64,000 bases of DNA from CAVYUC01 sp963783085 (GTDB taxonomy: Bacteria > Bacteroidota > Bacteroidia > Bacteroidales > Prolixibacteraceae), in contig CAWAMJ010000020.1 in the NCBI GenBank assembly GCA_963783085.1, forward strand, positions 930,001 through 994,000. The letters run 5' to 3'. Below, piece by piece: positions 19,501 to 27,740 of this stretch. A program made the translations under genes and the position numbers. How positions within the stretch are numbered: position 1 is the stretch's first letter; the number at the start of each line of letters is the position of its first letter. The notes under the pieces are model-generated. The model was not told the origin of the DNA. It did no database searches and was given only the letters and a program-made list of their open reading frames with translations.

Positions 19501-19786
19501 TGAGTGCTGTTTGTCCGCCAAATGCAAGTAAAATGCCTTGCGGATTTTCTTTTTTAATAACCTCTTCTACAAAAAAAGGCGTTACCGGCAGAAAATAAAT
19601 TTTGTCGGCAATATCTTCCGAAGTTTGAATGGTAGCAATGTTCGGGTTGATAAGAACGGTTTCCACTCCTTCTTCTTTCAACGCTTTTAGCGCCTGCGAA
19701 CCGGAATAATCGAATTCTCCGGCTTCGCCTATTTTTAATGCTCCTGATCCGAGAACTACTACTTTTTTTATGTGTGTGTCAATCAT
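16559..19786 (-). CDS. carB: Carbamoyl-phosphate synthase large subunit
   Basis: Makes carbamoyl phosphate from bicarbonate, ammonia (channelled from CarA) and two ATP, for arginine and pyrimidines. At 1075 residues it is full length. Both homologous halves are present, each opening with a nucleotide-binding GSG motif (VVVLGSGALKIGEAGEFDYS at the start and VIVLGSGAYRIGSSVEFDW near residue 565) and containing an ATP-grasp domain (for example AAYTLGGLGSGFC and RPSYVLSGAAMNV). The C-terminal 140 residues form the MGS-like allosteric domain. It follows carA after 48 bases on the minus strand, and the pair diverges from argR. Confidence 0.97.
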   Translation of the reverse strand: MIDTHIKKVVVLGSGALKIGEAGEFDYSGSQALKALKEEGVETVLINPNIATIQTSEDIADKIYFLPVTPFFVEEVIKKENPQGILLAFGGQTALNCGVALFKTGVLEKYNVEVVGTPVQSIIDTEDRDIFAKMLGEISVKTPISIAAENMEQARLAAKKIGFPIILRAAYTLGGLGSGFCENDEELEALASKAFSYSPQILVEESIKGWKEVEYEVVRDKFDNCITVCNMENFDPLGIHTGESIVVAPSQTLSNSEYHKLRAISIKIIRRVGVIGECNVQFALDPNSEDYRVIEVNARLSRSSALASKATGYPLAFVAAKLGLGYGLHELKNSVTKVTTAAFEPALDYCVVKIPRWDLNKFIGVSKNIGSSMKSVGEIMAIGRTFEEAIQKGIRMVGLGMHGFVANKQEINIKEIEAELSNPTDRRIFAIAEAFANEYSIDEIYDKTRIDRWFLQKLKNIYILKNELEEINDLESLPLELLKNAKKAGFSDFQVARLIFESPNERIQEDLLKVRDFRKTHGVIPVVKQIDTLAGEYPALTNYLYLTYNGTENDIEFFDDKKSVIVLGSGAYRIGSSVEFDWCSVNAVNTIKKENYRSVMINYNPETVSTDYDICDRLYFDELTFERVMDIIDLENPYGTVISMGGQIPNNLAMKLHSQNVPVLGTSPVKIDNAEDREKFSSLLDELDVDQPRWARLSTVDEIHKFIDEVGYPVLIRPSYVLSGAAMNVVSNPDQLETLLQMASDVSKEHPVVVTEFIEEAKEIEIDAVAREGEIIAYAISEHVEFAGVHSGDATIVFPPQKLYVETIRRIKRIARQIAKGLEITGPFNMQFLAKDNDIKVIECNLRASRSFPFVSKVMKLNLIEIATKVMLGVPVEKPDKSLFELDYVGVKAPQFSFARLLNADPVLGVDMASTGEVACIGENYYEAILKSMLSVGYQIPIKNVLFSSGPSRSKVELLNSAQMLRDRGYNLFATEGTHRFLRDNGVENTLLHWPDEEDRSPNTISYIKEKKIDLVVNIPKNYTKRELKNGYRIRRNAIDFNVPLITNARVASAFIYAICKIELKDLTIKSWDQY

Positions 19787-19834
19787 GATTTTTTAGTTAG
19801 AACCTTTACCTGATATGAATGGATTATTAATAAA

Positions 19835-20923
19835 TTAAGAGTGGCTTTTCGATTTTTCAATATTTTGAATGAAATCATCGAACAAAAATTCGGTGTCCGT
19901 CGGTCCGCTCGATGCTTCCGGATGAAATTGAGTCGAAAAGAATGGTTTTGTTTTATGCCTGATTCCCTCATTTGTTTTGTCGTTTACATTTACAAACAGC
20001 GGTTCCCATTCCGGCGGAAGCGAATCAGGTTCCACAGCATAACCATGGTTTTGCGAGGTGATGTAACATTTATTGGTTCCGGTTAGCAGTACCGGCTGGT
20101 TATGACTGCGGTGGCCGTATTTCAGCTTGTACGTTTCGGCGCCTGCTGCCCGTGCCAGTAATTGATTCCCAAGGCAGATGCCCATTACCGGCATTTCTTT
20201 ATCGATCGCTTTTTTGATATTTTCTATGGTTTCGTTGCACATAGCCGGATCGCCGGGGCCATTCGAAATAAAAACCCCGTCGTAATTTTCCCCCGAATAA
20301 TCATAATCCCAGGGCACCCGGATTACCGTTGTATTTCTTTTCAGCAGGCAACGGATAATGTTGTTTTTAACCCCGCAATCAATAAGTACAACCCGGTGTT
20401 CGCCGTTTCCGTATTCCTCGCGTTGGTCGCAGCTTACCCGTGCAACCAGGTTTTCAAGGTTCGGGTCATAAAAATCCAACCCTTCGCCTTCGAATTCAAT
20501 TTTTCCGAGCATCGAACCTTTTTCACGTAAAATTTTTGTTAAGGCTCGCGTATCGATGTCAAACAAACCCGGAACTTCATATTCTTTCAACCAGTCCGAA
20601 AGGCTTTTTTCTGCATTCCAGTGGCTGAATTCGAAGGAATAATCGGAGATAATCAACCCGGAAATATGCAGTTTATGCGACTCAAAATGCTTATGGATCC
20701 CATTCTCCCTGGTATTGAGCGGAACACCATAATTTCCAATCATCGGGTAGGTGGAAACTAAAATTTGTCCGGTATACGACGGATCTGTCAAACTCTCCGG
20801 GTAACCTGTCATTGCCGTATAAAACACTACTTCCCCGGCAACCGATTTTTCGCTTCCAAATGATTTGCCCCGGAATACTGTTCCGTCTTCCAGCGTAAGT
20901 GTTGCTTGTCTGATTTGTAACAT
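19835..20923 (-). CDS. carA: Carbamoyl-phosphate synthase small (glutaminase) subunit
   Basis: Glutamine amidotransferase subunit that supplies ammonia to CarB. The N-terminal domain carries LEDGTVFRGKSFG. The C-terminal class I amidotransferase domain has the nucleophile Cys in MGICLGNQLLARAAG and the His/Glu pair in STQFHPEASSGP. Its 362 residues are normal length. The carA-carB operon runs divergently from argR, with a 206-base region between them. A TAATTTTG on the minus strand (21049-21056) may be its -7 element. Confidence 0.96.
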   Translation of the reverse strand: MLQIRQATLTLEDGTVFRGKSFGSEKSVAGEVVFYTAMTGYPESLTDPSYTGQILVSTYPMIGNYGVPLNTRENGIHKHFESHKLHISGLIISDYSFEFSHWNAEKSLSDWLKEYEVPGLFDIDTRALTKILREKGSMLGKIEFEGEGLDFYDPNLENLVARVSCDQREEYGNGEHRVVLIDCGVKNNIIRCLLKRNTTVIRVPWDYDYSGENYDGVFISNGPGDPAMCNETIENIKKAIDKEMPVMGICLGNQLLARAAGAETYKLKYGHRSHNQPVLLTGTNKCYITSQNHGYAVEPDSLPPEWEPLFVNVNDKTNEGIRHKTKPFFSTQFHPEASSGPTDTEFLFDDFIQNIEKSKSHS

Positions 20924-21076
20924 GTATTAATTGTTGGTTAAAAAAATGCGCTTGAGCCTTAGCCGGTCCAAACGCATCTTCTTAAATTATCATTTTTAAA
21001 CATTCTTTTCATTAACGCAATATGTTCATGCTATGTTCATATCTGCGGCAAAATTAATAATATTTCTTAAACAGGG

Positions 21077-21107
21077 TTTTGATTTCATAATAAAATGCAT
21101 AATTTTG
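21077..21107 (+). promoter_or_regulatory. argR promoter (Bacteroidota type)
   Basis: TTTTG at 21077-21081, an 18-base spacer, and TAATTTTG at 21100-21107 fit the TTTG / TAnnTTTG pattern. The expected start of transcription falls between here and the argR start codon, inside the ARG-box pair. Confidence 0.7.
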
Positions 21108-21132
21108 CAGCAAAAATGAATATTTATTCATG
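21094..21132. promoter_or_regulatory. Pair of ARG-box-like operators over the argR promoter and start codon
   Basis: The right-hand box (21115-21132, AATGAATATTTATTCATG) fits the E. coli ARG consensus TGAAT-WWWW-ATTCA at every core position. The left-hand box (21094-21111) has TGCAT-AATT-TTGCA, a weaker match (three of ten arm positions differ). The 18-mers are 3 bases apart, as in many E. coli tandem ARG boxes. The right box includes the argR ATG and the left box covers the -7 element, so ArgR autoregulation is the natural reading. Confidence 0.75.
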
Positions 21133-21612
21133 TCGAAAAACAGGATACAAAGGCAGCTTGAAATCAGGAAAGCAATTTTGAAAGGAAATGTTCACAGCCA
21201 GGATGAATTGCTGAAGATTTTGAAGATCAAAGGATACGATTTGACGCAGGCAACATTATCGCGCGACCTGAAATTGTTGCAGGTGGCAAAAGTGCCGCAT
21301 TCGGTGAAAGGTTACGTTTATTCGATACCTGAAAACGGAAGGAATAATGAAAAACGCCGGCGTGTTAATAACAATTATTTGGCAGACGGTTTCAGGGGGT
21401 TGCAATTTTCGGGAAACCTGGCCGTAATGACAACATTGCCGGGATATGCCAGCAGCATTGCAGCCGTTATCGATGGTTCGGGATTGTGGGAGATAATTGG
21501 AACGATAGCCGGCGACGATACGATTTTGATCATTCAAAGGGAAGGAATCCCAAAACCTGATTTGATGAACGCCTTAGTTTCGGTTTTTCCGGGATTGGAA
21601 AATAAATTATAA
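21130..21612 (+). CDS. argR: Arginine repressor ArgR
   Basis: A 160-residue transcription factor. The N-terminal winged helix contains LTQATLSRDLKLLQVAKV with the conserved Ser-Arg DNA-contact pair. The C-terminal hexamerisation and arginine-binding domain contains GTIAGDDTILII. Both match ArgR/AhrC in order and spacing. Its own start codon lies inside an ARG-box-like operator. It diverges from carAB and precedes the arginine genes, and the next gene starts 14 bases after its stop. It probably represses carAB and the downstream arg cluster in response to arginine (inference from context). Confidence 0.95.
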   Translation: MSKNRIQRQLEIRKAILKGNVHSQDELLKILKIKGYDLTQATLSRDLKLLQVAKVPHSVKGYVYSIPENGRNNEKRRRVNNNYLADGFRGLQFSGNLAVMTTLPGYASSIAAVIDGSGLWEIIGTIAGDDTILIIQREGIPKPDLMNALVSVFPGLENKL

Positions 21613-21625
21613 AGAAAAAGTGAAG

Positions 21626-22282
21626 ATGAGCGAATCGAAAAATATTAAAATTGAAGTTGCTGAAGAAAAGCATATCAAATATGTGGATGAAATAAATGAT
21701 GCCATTGAAGAAGCGTCGAAACAAAGAGGCACCGGAATTGCACGCCGATCGAATGAATATCTGGAGATGAAAATCAAGGAAGGCAAAGCAATTCTGGCTC
21801 TCGACGGGGAGAAATTTGCCGGATTTTGCTATATCGAAACCTGGGGAAACAAAGGTTTTGTTGCCAATTCGGGTTTGATTGTCGTTCCGGAATACAGGGG
21901 CTACGGACTAGCAAAAGCCATTAAAAACAAGGCATTTAATTTGTCGCGGAAAAAATATCCCGATGCAAAGATTTTCGGATTAACCACTGGTTTGGCAGTG
22001 ATGAAAATAAATCATGAACTGGGTTACCGGCCGGTGACGTTTTCAGAATTAACCGATGATGAAATGTTTTGGAACGGTTGCAAAGGTTGCGTCAACTACG
22101 ACATTTTGGAACGAATGCAAAGAACAAAATGTTTGTGCACCGGAATGCTGTACGACCCAGCCTGGGAAAAAACGGCGAAAAGTGCAAACGGAATCCGAAA
22201 ACGCAGCCTTCTCGATGTTATTCAAAAATTAAAACCGAAGAACGGATTTAAGAAACAAAAAAATGAAACCACCAAAGAGTGA
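21626..22282 (+). CDS. GNAT acyltransferase, candidate N-succinyl/acetyl-glutamate synthase
   Basis: A 218-residue GNAT enzyme. The acyl-CoA-binding segment is GLIVVPEYRGYGLAKAIKN. The C-terminal half has a Cys-rich stretch, CKGC followed by CLC about 19 residues later. It lies between argR and argG with no argA or argJ visible in the window, so it is the best local candidate for the first step, acylating glutamate. The succinylornithine-type ArgF downstream suggests succinyl-CoA as donor (inference). ATG 21626 is preferred over the GTG at 21620. Function rests on gene order, not on diagnostic residues. Confidence 0.7.
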   Translation: MSESKNIKIEVAEEKHIKYVDEINDAIEEASKQRGTGIARRSNEYLEMKIKEGKAILALDGEKFAGFCYIETWGNKGFVANSGLIVVPEYRGYGLAKAIKNKAFNLSRKKYPDAKIFGLTTGLAVMKINHELGYRPVTFSELTDDEMFWNGCKGCVNYDILERMQRTKCLCTGMLYDPAWEKTAKSANGIRKRSLLDVIQKLKPKNGFKKQKNETTKE

Positions 22283-22387
22283 TTGCGCGTCAGAAAAATA
22301 CTGTACCACTGGTGCAGGGCAGCTTAAAAATGAATAGTTTTAAAATTGGATTTGTACGCGCATCACTCTTTTTAACAATATTTTATC

Positions 22388-23582
22388 ATGAGTAAAAAAT
22401 TGGTACTGGCATTCAGCGGCGGGCTGGATACCTCGTTTTGTGTGAAGTATTTAAAAGAAGAAAAAGGTTTCGAAGTCTATACAGCCATTGCTAATACCGG
22501 TGGTTTTTCCGACGATGAACTCAAGGCTATCGAAGAAAAAGCGTATCGTTTGGGCGCAAAAGAGCATGTAACGCTCGACGTTACGAACGAATATTACCAA
22601 AAATGCATCCGTTACATGGTTTTTGGAAATGTACTGCGCAACAATACTTATCCGGTTTCGGTGAGTTCGGAACGTGTTTTTCAGGCCATTGCCACCATTG
22701 ATTATGCGAAGAAAATTGAGGCCGGATACATTGCCCACGGCAGTACCGGCGCAGGAAACGACCAGGTGCGATTCGATTTGACATTTCAGGTGCTGGCGCC
22801 CGAAATTGAAATTGTTACGCCTATCCGCGATTTGATGCTCAGCCGGGACCAGGAAATTGAATTTCTGAAAAATCATGGGGTGGAAGAAGACTTTGTAAAA
22901 ATGCAGTACTCCATAAATCAGGGACTTTGGGGAACCAGTGTGGGCGGAAAGGAAACCTTAACTTCCGGCAAAGGTTTGCCTGGCGAAGCTTATCCCAGCC
23001 AGTTGGAAGCGGAAGGAGAAAGAATTGCTGGAACTGGGTTTTGAAAAAGGTGAACTGAAAACAATCGATGGGCAGTCGTTTGAAAACGGTCCGAAAACGA
23101 TTCAGGCGCTGGAATCGATTGCTTCGAAATTTGCCATTGGGCGCGATATTCATGTTGGCGATACCATCATCGGCATTAAAGGACGCGTTGGTTTTGAAGC
23201 TGCCGCGCCAATGTTGACCATAAAAGCTCATCATTTACTCGAAAAACATACGCTTACAAAATGGCAGATTTACTGGAAAGAACAACTGGCAAACTGGTAC
23301 GGAATGTTCCTGCACGAGGCCATGTACCACGAACCGGTGATGCGAAATATTGAAACTTTCCTGGAGTCAACCCAGGAAAATGTTTCCGGGAAAGTTTTTG
23401 TGAAACTGAAACCTTATCATTTCGAGTTGCAGGGAATTGAATCGGAACACGATTTGATGAAATCGGGATTTGGTGAATATGGTGAAACAGTAAAAGCCTG
23501 GACACCGGACGATGTAAAAGGATTTACCAAAATTTTGTCGAATTCGTTGAAAATTTACCATACGGTGAATAAAAAGATTTAA
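22388..23582 (+). CDS. argG: Argininosuccinate synthase (one-base frameshift)
   Basis: Joins citrulline and aspartate with ATP. The N-terminal PP-loop LAFSGGLDTSFCVKYL and the segment YIAHGSTGAGNDQVRFD are diagnostic. The reading frame breaks after AYPSQ: the sequence reads CAGTTGGAAGCGG, while removing one T (about 23003-23004) gives the expected continuation WKRKEKELLELGF. With the correction the gene encodes 397 residues, a normal length, and ends immediately before argC. It is either a sequencing error or a recent mutation. The break point is not at a known programmed-frameshift signal. Confidence 0.9.
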
Positions 23583-24552
23583 ATGATTAAAGTTGGAATT
23601 ATAGGAGGAGCCGGTTATACAGCCGGTGAGTTGCTGAGGATTTTATTGAATCATCCGGAAGTTGAAATTGCTTTTGTGCAAAGTTCAAGCAATGCCGGAA
23701 ATCCTGTTTCTGATGTTCATGCTGATTTAATTGGTGACACCGAAATCCGGTTTACAAGCAGTTTGCCATTGAACGAAGCCGATGTTGTATTTCTTTGCAT
23801 GGGGCACGGAAAATCCCTGGAATTCATGGGGAACAATGAAATTCCGGAGAAGCTGAAAATCATTGATTTGAGCCACGATTTCAGATTGAAAAGGGAAGGG
23901 AACAAGTTTGTTTACGGCCTGCCGGAACTAAATCGGAAACAGATTGAACAAGCCAAATACATTGCCAATCCCGGATGTTTTGCAACCGGAATCCAACTGG
24001 CGCTTTTACCACTGGCCGCCCATAATCTGTTAAAACACGAAGTTCATGTTCAGGCGATTACCGGTTCCACAGGCGCCGGACAACAACCTACTGAGACTTC
24101 ACATTTTAGCTGGCGAAACAATAACCTTTCGGCCTATAAAATTTTTGAACACCAGCACCAGGGTGAAATATTGCAAAGCCTGAAGCAGTTGCAGCCGGAC
24201 TTTACCAGTCAATTTCAATTTTGTTCCCATTCGCGGAAACCATACCCGGGGAATTTTTGTTTCGGCTTACACCAATTACAGTGGCAGAATTGAGGAAGCT
24301 TACAATTTGTACACCGAGTATTACAAAGAACATCCGTTTGTTTTTGTTTCAGCAAAAAACCCGGGCATGAAACAGGTTGTAAATACCAACAAAGCTGTTG
24401 TTTACCTGGAAAAGCATGGCAATAAACTGGTTGTTATTAGTATAACCGATAATTTGGTGAAAGGCGCATCCGGACAAGCAGTTCAAAACATGAACCTGAT
24501 GTTCGGTCTCGATGAAAAAACCGGATTGAATTTAAAACCGGTAGCATTTTAA
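23583..24552 (+). CDS. argC: N-acyl-gamma-glutamyl-phosphate reductase (one-base frameshift)
   Basis: NADPH-dependent reductase of the acylated arginine pathway. The N-terminus VGIIGGAGYTAGELLRILL is the Rossmann motif, and the catalytic Cys lies in YIANPGCFATGIQ. The frame breaks in a TTTT run at 24219-24222; removing one T restores VPIRGNHTRGIFVSAYTNYS and a 322-residue protein of normal length. The ATG begins at the base after the argG stop codon. The acyl group handled may be succinyl rather than acetyl, given the downstream carbamoyltransferase. Confidence 0.9.
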
Positions 24553-24604
24553 ACAGAATAAGTGAAAAATTTAAATAAGGCAGGCGAAATGTTCAGAAGA
24601 CGAA

Positions 24605-24632
24605 ACTTCGGTCTTCCGACTTCAGTCTTCCG
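24605..24632. repeat. Tandem 14-base repeat upstream of argD
   Basis: Two tandem units, ACTTCGGTCTTCCG and ACTTCAGTCTTCCG, differ by one base. They occupy most of the 91-base gap between argC and argD and end 11 bases before the argD start. Short repeats of this kind are common between Bacteroidota genes; no role is evident. Confidence 0.6.
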
Positions 24633-24643
24633 GCTTTTTTAAT

Positions 24644-25790
24644 ATGAAACTTTTTGATGTATATCCATTTTTTGATATCACTCCGGTAAAAGGCGATGGT
24701 TGTTATATTTGGGATTCCACGGGAAAGAAATACCTCGATTTGTATGGCGGACATGCGGTAATATCCATTGGCCACAGCCATCCGCAGTATGTTGCAAAAA
24801 TTTCGGAACAACTTGCGCAAATTGGCTTTTATTCCAATTCGGTTCAAAATCCGTTGCAAAAGGAACTTGGCTGAAAAACTGGGAGAAATTTCAGGGTATC
24901 CTGATTACCAGCTTTTTTTGTGCAATTCAGGCGCCGAAGCCAACGAAAATGCCATAAAACTGGCTTCATTTGTAACCGGTAAAAAACGGTTTATCAGCTT
25001 TAAAAAAGGGTTTCATGGCAGAACTTCGGCGGCCGTGGCTTTAACTGACAATCCGAAAATTGTTGCGCCGGTAAATGAAACTGAAAACGCCGTAATTTTG
25101 CCGTTTAATGATGTTGAAGCCGTTGAAAATGAATTGAAAAAAGGCGGAATTGCAGCCGTAATCCTTGAGGGAATTCAGGGAATCGGTGGAATTAATATTC
25201 CTGAAAAGCATTTCATTTCTGAATTGGGGAAGCTGACAAAGAAGTACGGGAGTTTGTTGATTCTGGATGAAATCCAGTCGGGTTATGGCCGAAGCGGAAA
25301 ATTTTTCGCCCACCAGTATTTCGATGTGAAACCCGATATAATTACCATGGCAAAAGGAATGGGCAACGGTTTTCCGATTGGCGGCGTTTTAATCCACCCG
25401 GAGATACAACCATGGTACGGCATGCTCGGTACCACCTTTGGCGGAAACCATCTGGCATGTGCAGCAGGAATTGCCGTGCTCGATGTTATTCGAAGCGAAA
25501 ATCTGGTTCAAAATGCAAAAGAGGTGGGCTCTTACCTCATGAAAAAACTGCCAGAAATTTCTACAGATATTCAAATCAGGGGAAAAGGATTGATGATTGG
25601 CATCGAATTTCGATTTCCGATGAAAGAAATGCGTCAGAAATTGTTGTTCGAATACGGCATTTTTACCGGGGTTTCCGGCCAGAATGTAATTCGGCTGCTG
25701 CCGCCGTTGAGCCTGACAAAACAAGATGCAGATGTTTTTTTAAGCGCATTTTCTGAAGTAATTCAAATTTCTGCTTCCTTGAATAAATAG
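24644..25790 (+). CDS. argD: N-acylornithine aminotransferase (one-base frameshift)
   Basis: PLP-dependent class III aminotransferase. Visible motifs are LFLCNSGAEANENAIK, FHGRTSAAVALTDN, the Asp that pairs with PLP in LLILDEIQSGYGR, and the PLP-lysine region ITMAKGMGNGFPIGG. The frame breaks early: an extra G in the GG at 24869-24870 turns LAEKLGEISG into a stop. With one base removed the protein is 381 residues, a normal length. In this pathway it would act on N-succinyl- or N-acetyl-glutamate semialdehyde. Confidence 0.9.
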
Positions 25791-25799
25791 AAGATTAAC

Positions 25800-26618
25800 A
25801 TGAAAAAAAACGAAATAATGAATAAAAAAATTGCAGTGATCGGAGTGGGGAATATGGGAGGTGCAATAGTGGTGGGACTGCTGAAATCTGATTTTTTACC
25901 TGCATCCGATATTTTTATTTCCGACAGAAAGGAAAGAGTATTGGAGGAAATGCAACGAAATGGCGTTCACGTTTGCAGCAACAATTGCGAGGCAGCAAAA
26001 AACGCCGATGTTATTATTGTAGCGGTAAAACCTTATCATATTGAACATGTTATAGGGGAAATTAAATCGGAATTAAATCCGGATAAAATTCTTATATCAA
26101 TTGTGGCCGGAGTTGGCATCGGTGATTTGGGGAAAATGGCCGGAAATGAAATTCCGATTTTCAGGGTTATGCCAAACACTGCCATTGCATTGCAGGAGTC
26201 GCTCACCTGTATTTCGTCGAACGGAAATACTGATCCCCACAAACAGTATGTAATGGATCTGTTCAACAAGCTCGGTAAAACAATTGAAATTCCGGAAGAA
26301 TTAATGGCCGCAGCAACTGTGCTTTCTTCATGCGGAATTGCTTACGCGCTGCGTTATATCCGTGCAGCTATGCAGGGGGGAATTGAAATTGGTTTTGGCG
26401 CTGAAATGGCACAATTTATTACCGCACAAACAGTAAAGGGTGCTACCGAACTTATTTTGCAAACAGGCCATCATCCCGAGCGCGAAATCGACAAAGTAAC
26501 CACACCGCGGGGAATTACAATCACCGGCCTCAATGAAATGGAACATAAAGGTTTCAGTTCGTCGTTAATTCAGGGCGTTTTGGCGTCCTATAAAAAAATT
26601 GAAAACACGGAGAAATAA
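25800..26618 (+). CDS. proC: Pyrroline-5-carboxylate reductase
   Basis: Last step of proline synthesis. The Rossmann motif IAVIGVGNMGGAIVVGLLKS lies at the N-terminus, followed by VIIVAVKPYHIEHV and the C-terminal signature region with TVKGATELILQTGHHPEREIDKV and TTPRGITITGLNEME. 272 residues is typical. Two in-frame ATGs are possible (25800 and 25818). It starts 9 bases after argD, and proB begins 6 bases after its stop, so argD-proC-proB-proA look co-transcribed. Confidence 0.95.
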   Translation: MKKNEIMNKKIAVIGVGNMGGAIVVGLLKSDFLPASDIFISDRKERVLEEMQRNGVHVCSNNCEAAKNADVIIVAVKPYHIEHVIGEIKSELNPDKILISIVAGVGIGDLGKMAGNEIPIFRVMPNTAIALQESLTCISSNGNTDPHKQYVMDLFNKLGKTIEIPEELMAAATVLSSCGIAYALRYIRAAMQGGIEIGFGAEMAQFITAQTVKGATELILQTGHHPEREIDKVTTPRGITITGLNEMEHKGFSSSLIQGVLASYKKIENTEK

Positions 26619-26624
26619 TCGCAA

Positions 26625-27731
26625 ATGCAGTTTCGGTATAAAAAAATAACGATAAAAATTGGCAGCAATGTTTTGGCTAAATCCGACGGAACATTAAACG
26701 TTTCGCGGATTGCCCACCTGGTTGATCAGATCGCTTTTTTACACAAAAACGGGGTGGAAGTGGTGCTGGTATCATCGGGTGCGGTTGCAGCAGGCAGAGC
26801 CGTGCTCCAGCCTGCCCGCAGAACCGACGCCGTATCGAAACGCCAGTTGTGGGCGGCGCTCGGACAAGTTAAATTAATCAGCCGCTATTCAGATTTTTTT
26901 AACGAACACGGTCTTTTTTGCGCACAGGTTTTAACCACAAAAGAAAATTTCTCGAGCCGCGGACATTACCTGAACATGAAAAACTGCATCACAACTTTAC
27001 TCGAAAACCGGATTATTCCCATTGTAAATGAAAACGATACAATTTCTATTACCGAACTGATGTTTACCGATAACGACGAACTTTCGGGCTTAATTGCATC
27101 AATGGTGGATTCTGAAGCGCTGATTATCCTTAGCAATGTCGACGGGGTGTACAATGCACATCCTCAAAACGAAAACGCACAACTCATCCGCAAATTCGGC
27201 ATTAACGAAAAGGAACCTGAAATTAATATTTCGGAAAATCATTCTCATTTCGGACGCGGCGGAATGTTGACCAAGTACCGGATTGCCAAAAAACTGGCTA
27301 CTTCAGGAATTGGCGTTCATATTGCAAATGGCAAAAGGGAAAATATCCTGATTGATTTACTTGATTATGAAAAAGAAACCGGTCATACTTTTTTCGAGCC
27401 AAACCGAAAAACATCGAGCGGGGTAAAAAAATGGATTGCTTATTCTGATGGGTTCACAAAAGGAAAAGTGGTTATAAATACCGGCGCACGAAACGCCCTT
27501 GTTTCCGAAAACGCAGTGAGCCTTCTTCCTGTTGGGGTTGTTGGTGTGGAAAATGAATTCAAAAAAGGGGATCTGATAAAAATTGTCGATGAGAAAGGAG
27601 CCGTGATCGGACTCGGCAAAGCACAATACGGTTCGGAAAAACTGGAACAGGAGAAACAGTCGGAAAAGCAGAAAGCGCTGGTTCATTATGATTATCTGTA
27701 TCTTGAAAATTTTAAAAACAGCCTGAAATAA
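26625..27731 (+). CDS. proB: Glutamate 5-kinase
   Basis: Phosphorylates glutamate for proline synthesis. It has an N-terminal amino-acid-kinase domain (TIKIGSNVLAKSDG, VVLVSSGAVAAGR, IIPIVNENDTISI and the Gly-rich HFGRGGMLTK) and a C-terminal PUA domain from about residue 270. 368 residues matches the two-domain form. It lies between proC and proA with gaps of 6 and 9 bases. Feedback inhibition by proline is known for the family. Confidence 0.95.
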   Translation: MQFRYKKITIKIGSNVLAKSDGTLNVSRIAHLVDQIAFLHKNGVEVVLVSSGAVAAGRAVLQPARRTDAVSKRQLWAALGQVKLISRYSDFFNEHGLFCAQVLTTKENFSSRGHYLNMKNCITTLLENRIIPIVNENDTISITELMFTDNDELSGLIASMVDSEALIILSNVDGVYNAHPQNENAQLIRKFGINEKEPEINISENHSHFGRGGMLTKYRIAKKLATSGIGVHIANGKRENILIDLLDYEKETGHTFFEPNRKTSSGVKKWIAYSDGFTKGKVVINTGARNALVSENAVSLLPVGVVGVENEFKKGDLIKIVDEKGAVIGLGKAQYGSEKLEQEKQSEKQKALVHYDYLYLENFKNSLK

Positions 27732-27740
27732 TTTATTGAC

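Noticed and set aside
22331..22345. A possible ARG box (TGAAT half-site) before argG.
   Set aside because: Only the left half matches; the right half (TTAAA) differs at three of five positions.
22388..23582. Programmed frameshifting in argG, argC, argD or hisF.
   Set aside because: No slippery heptamer with a downstream structure is apparent, and these families do not use it; the breaks behave like simple indels.
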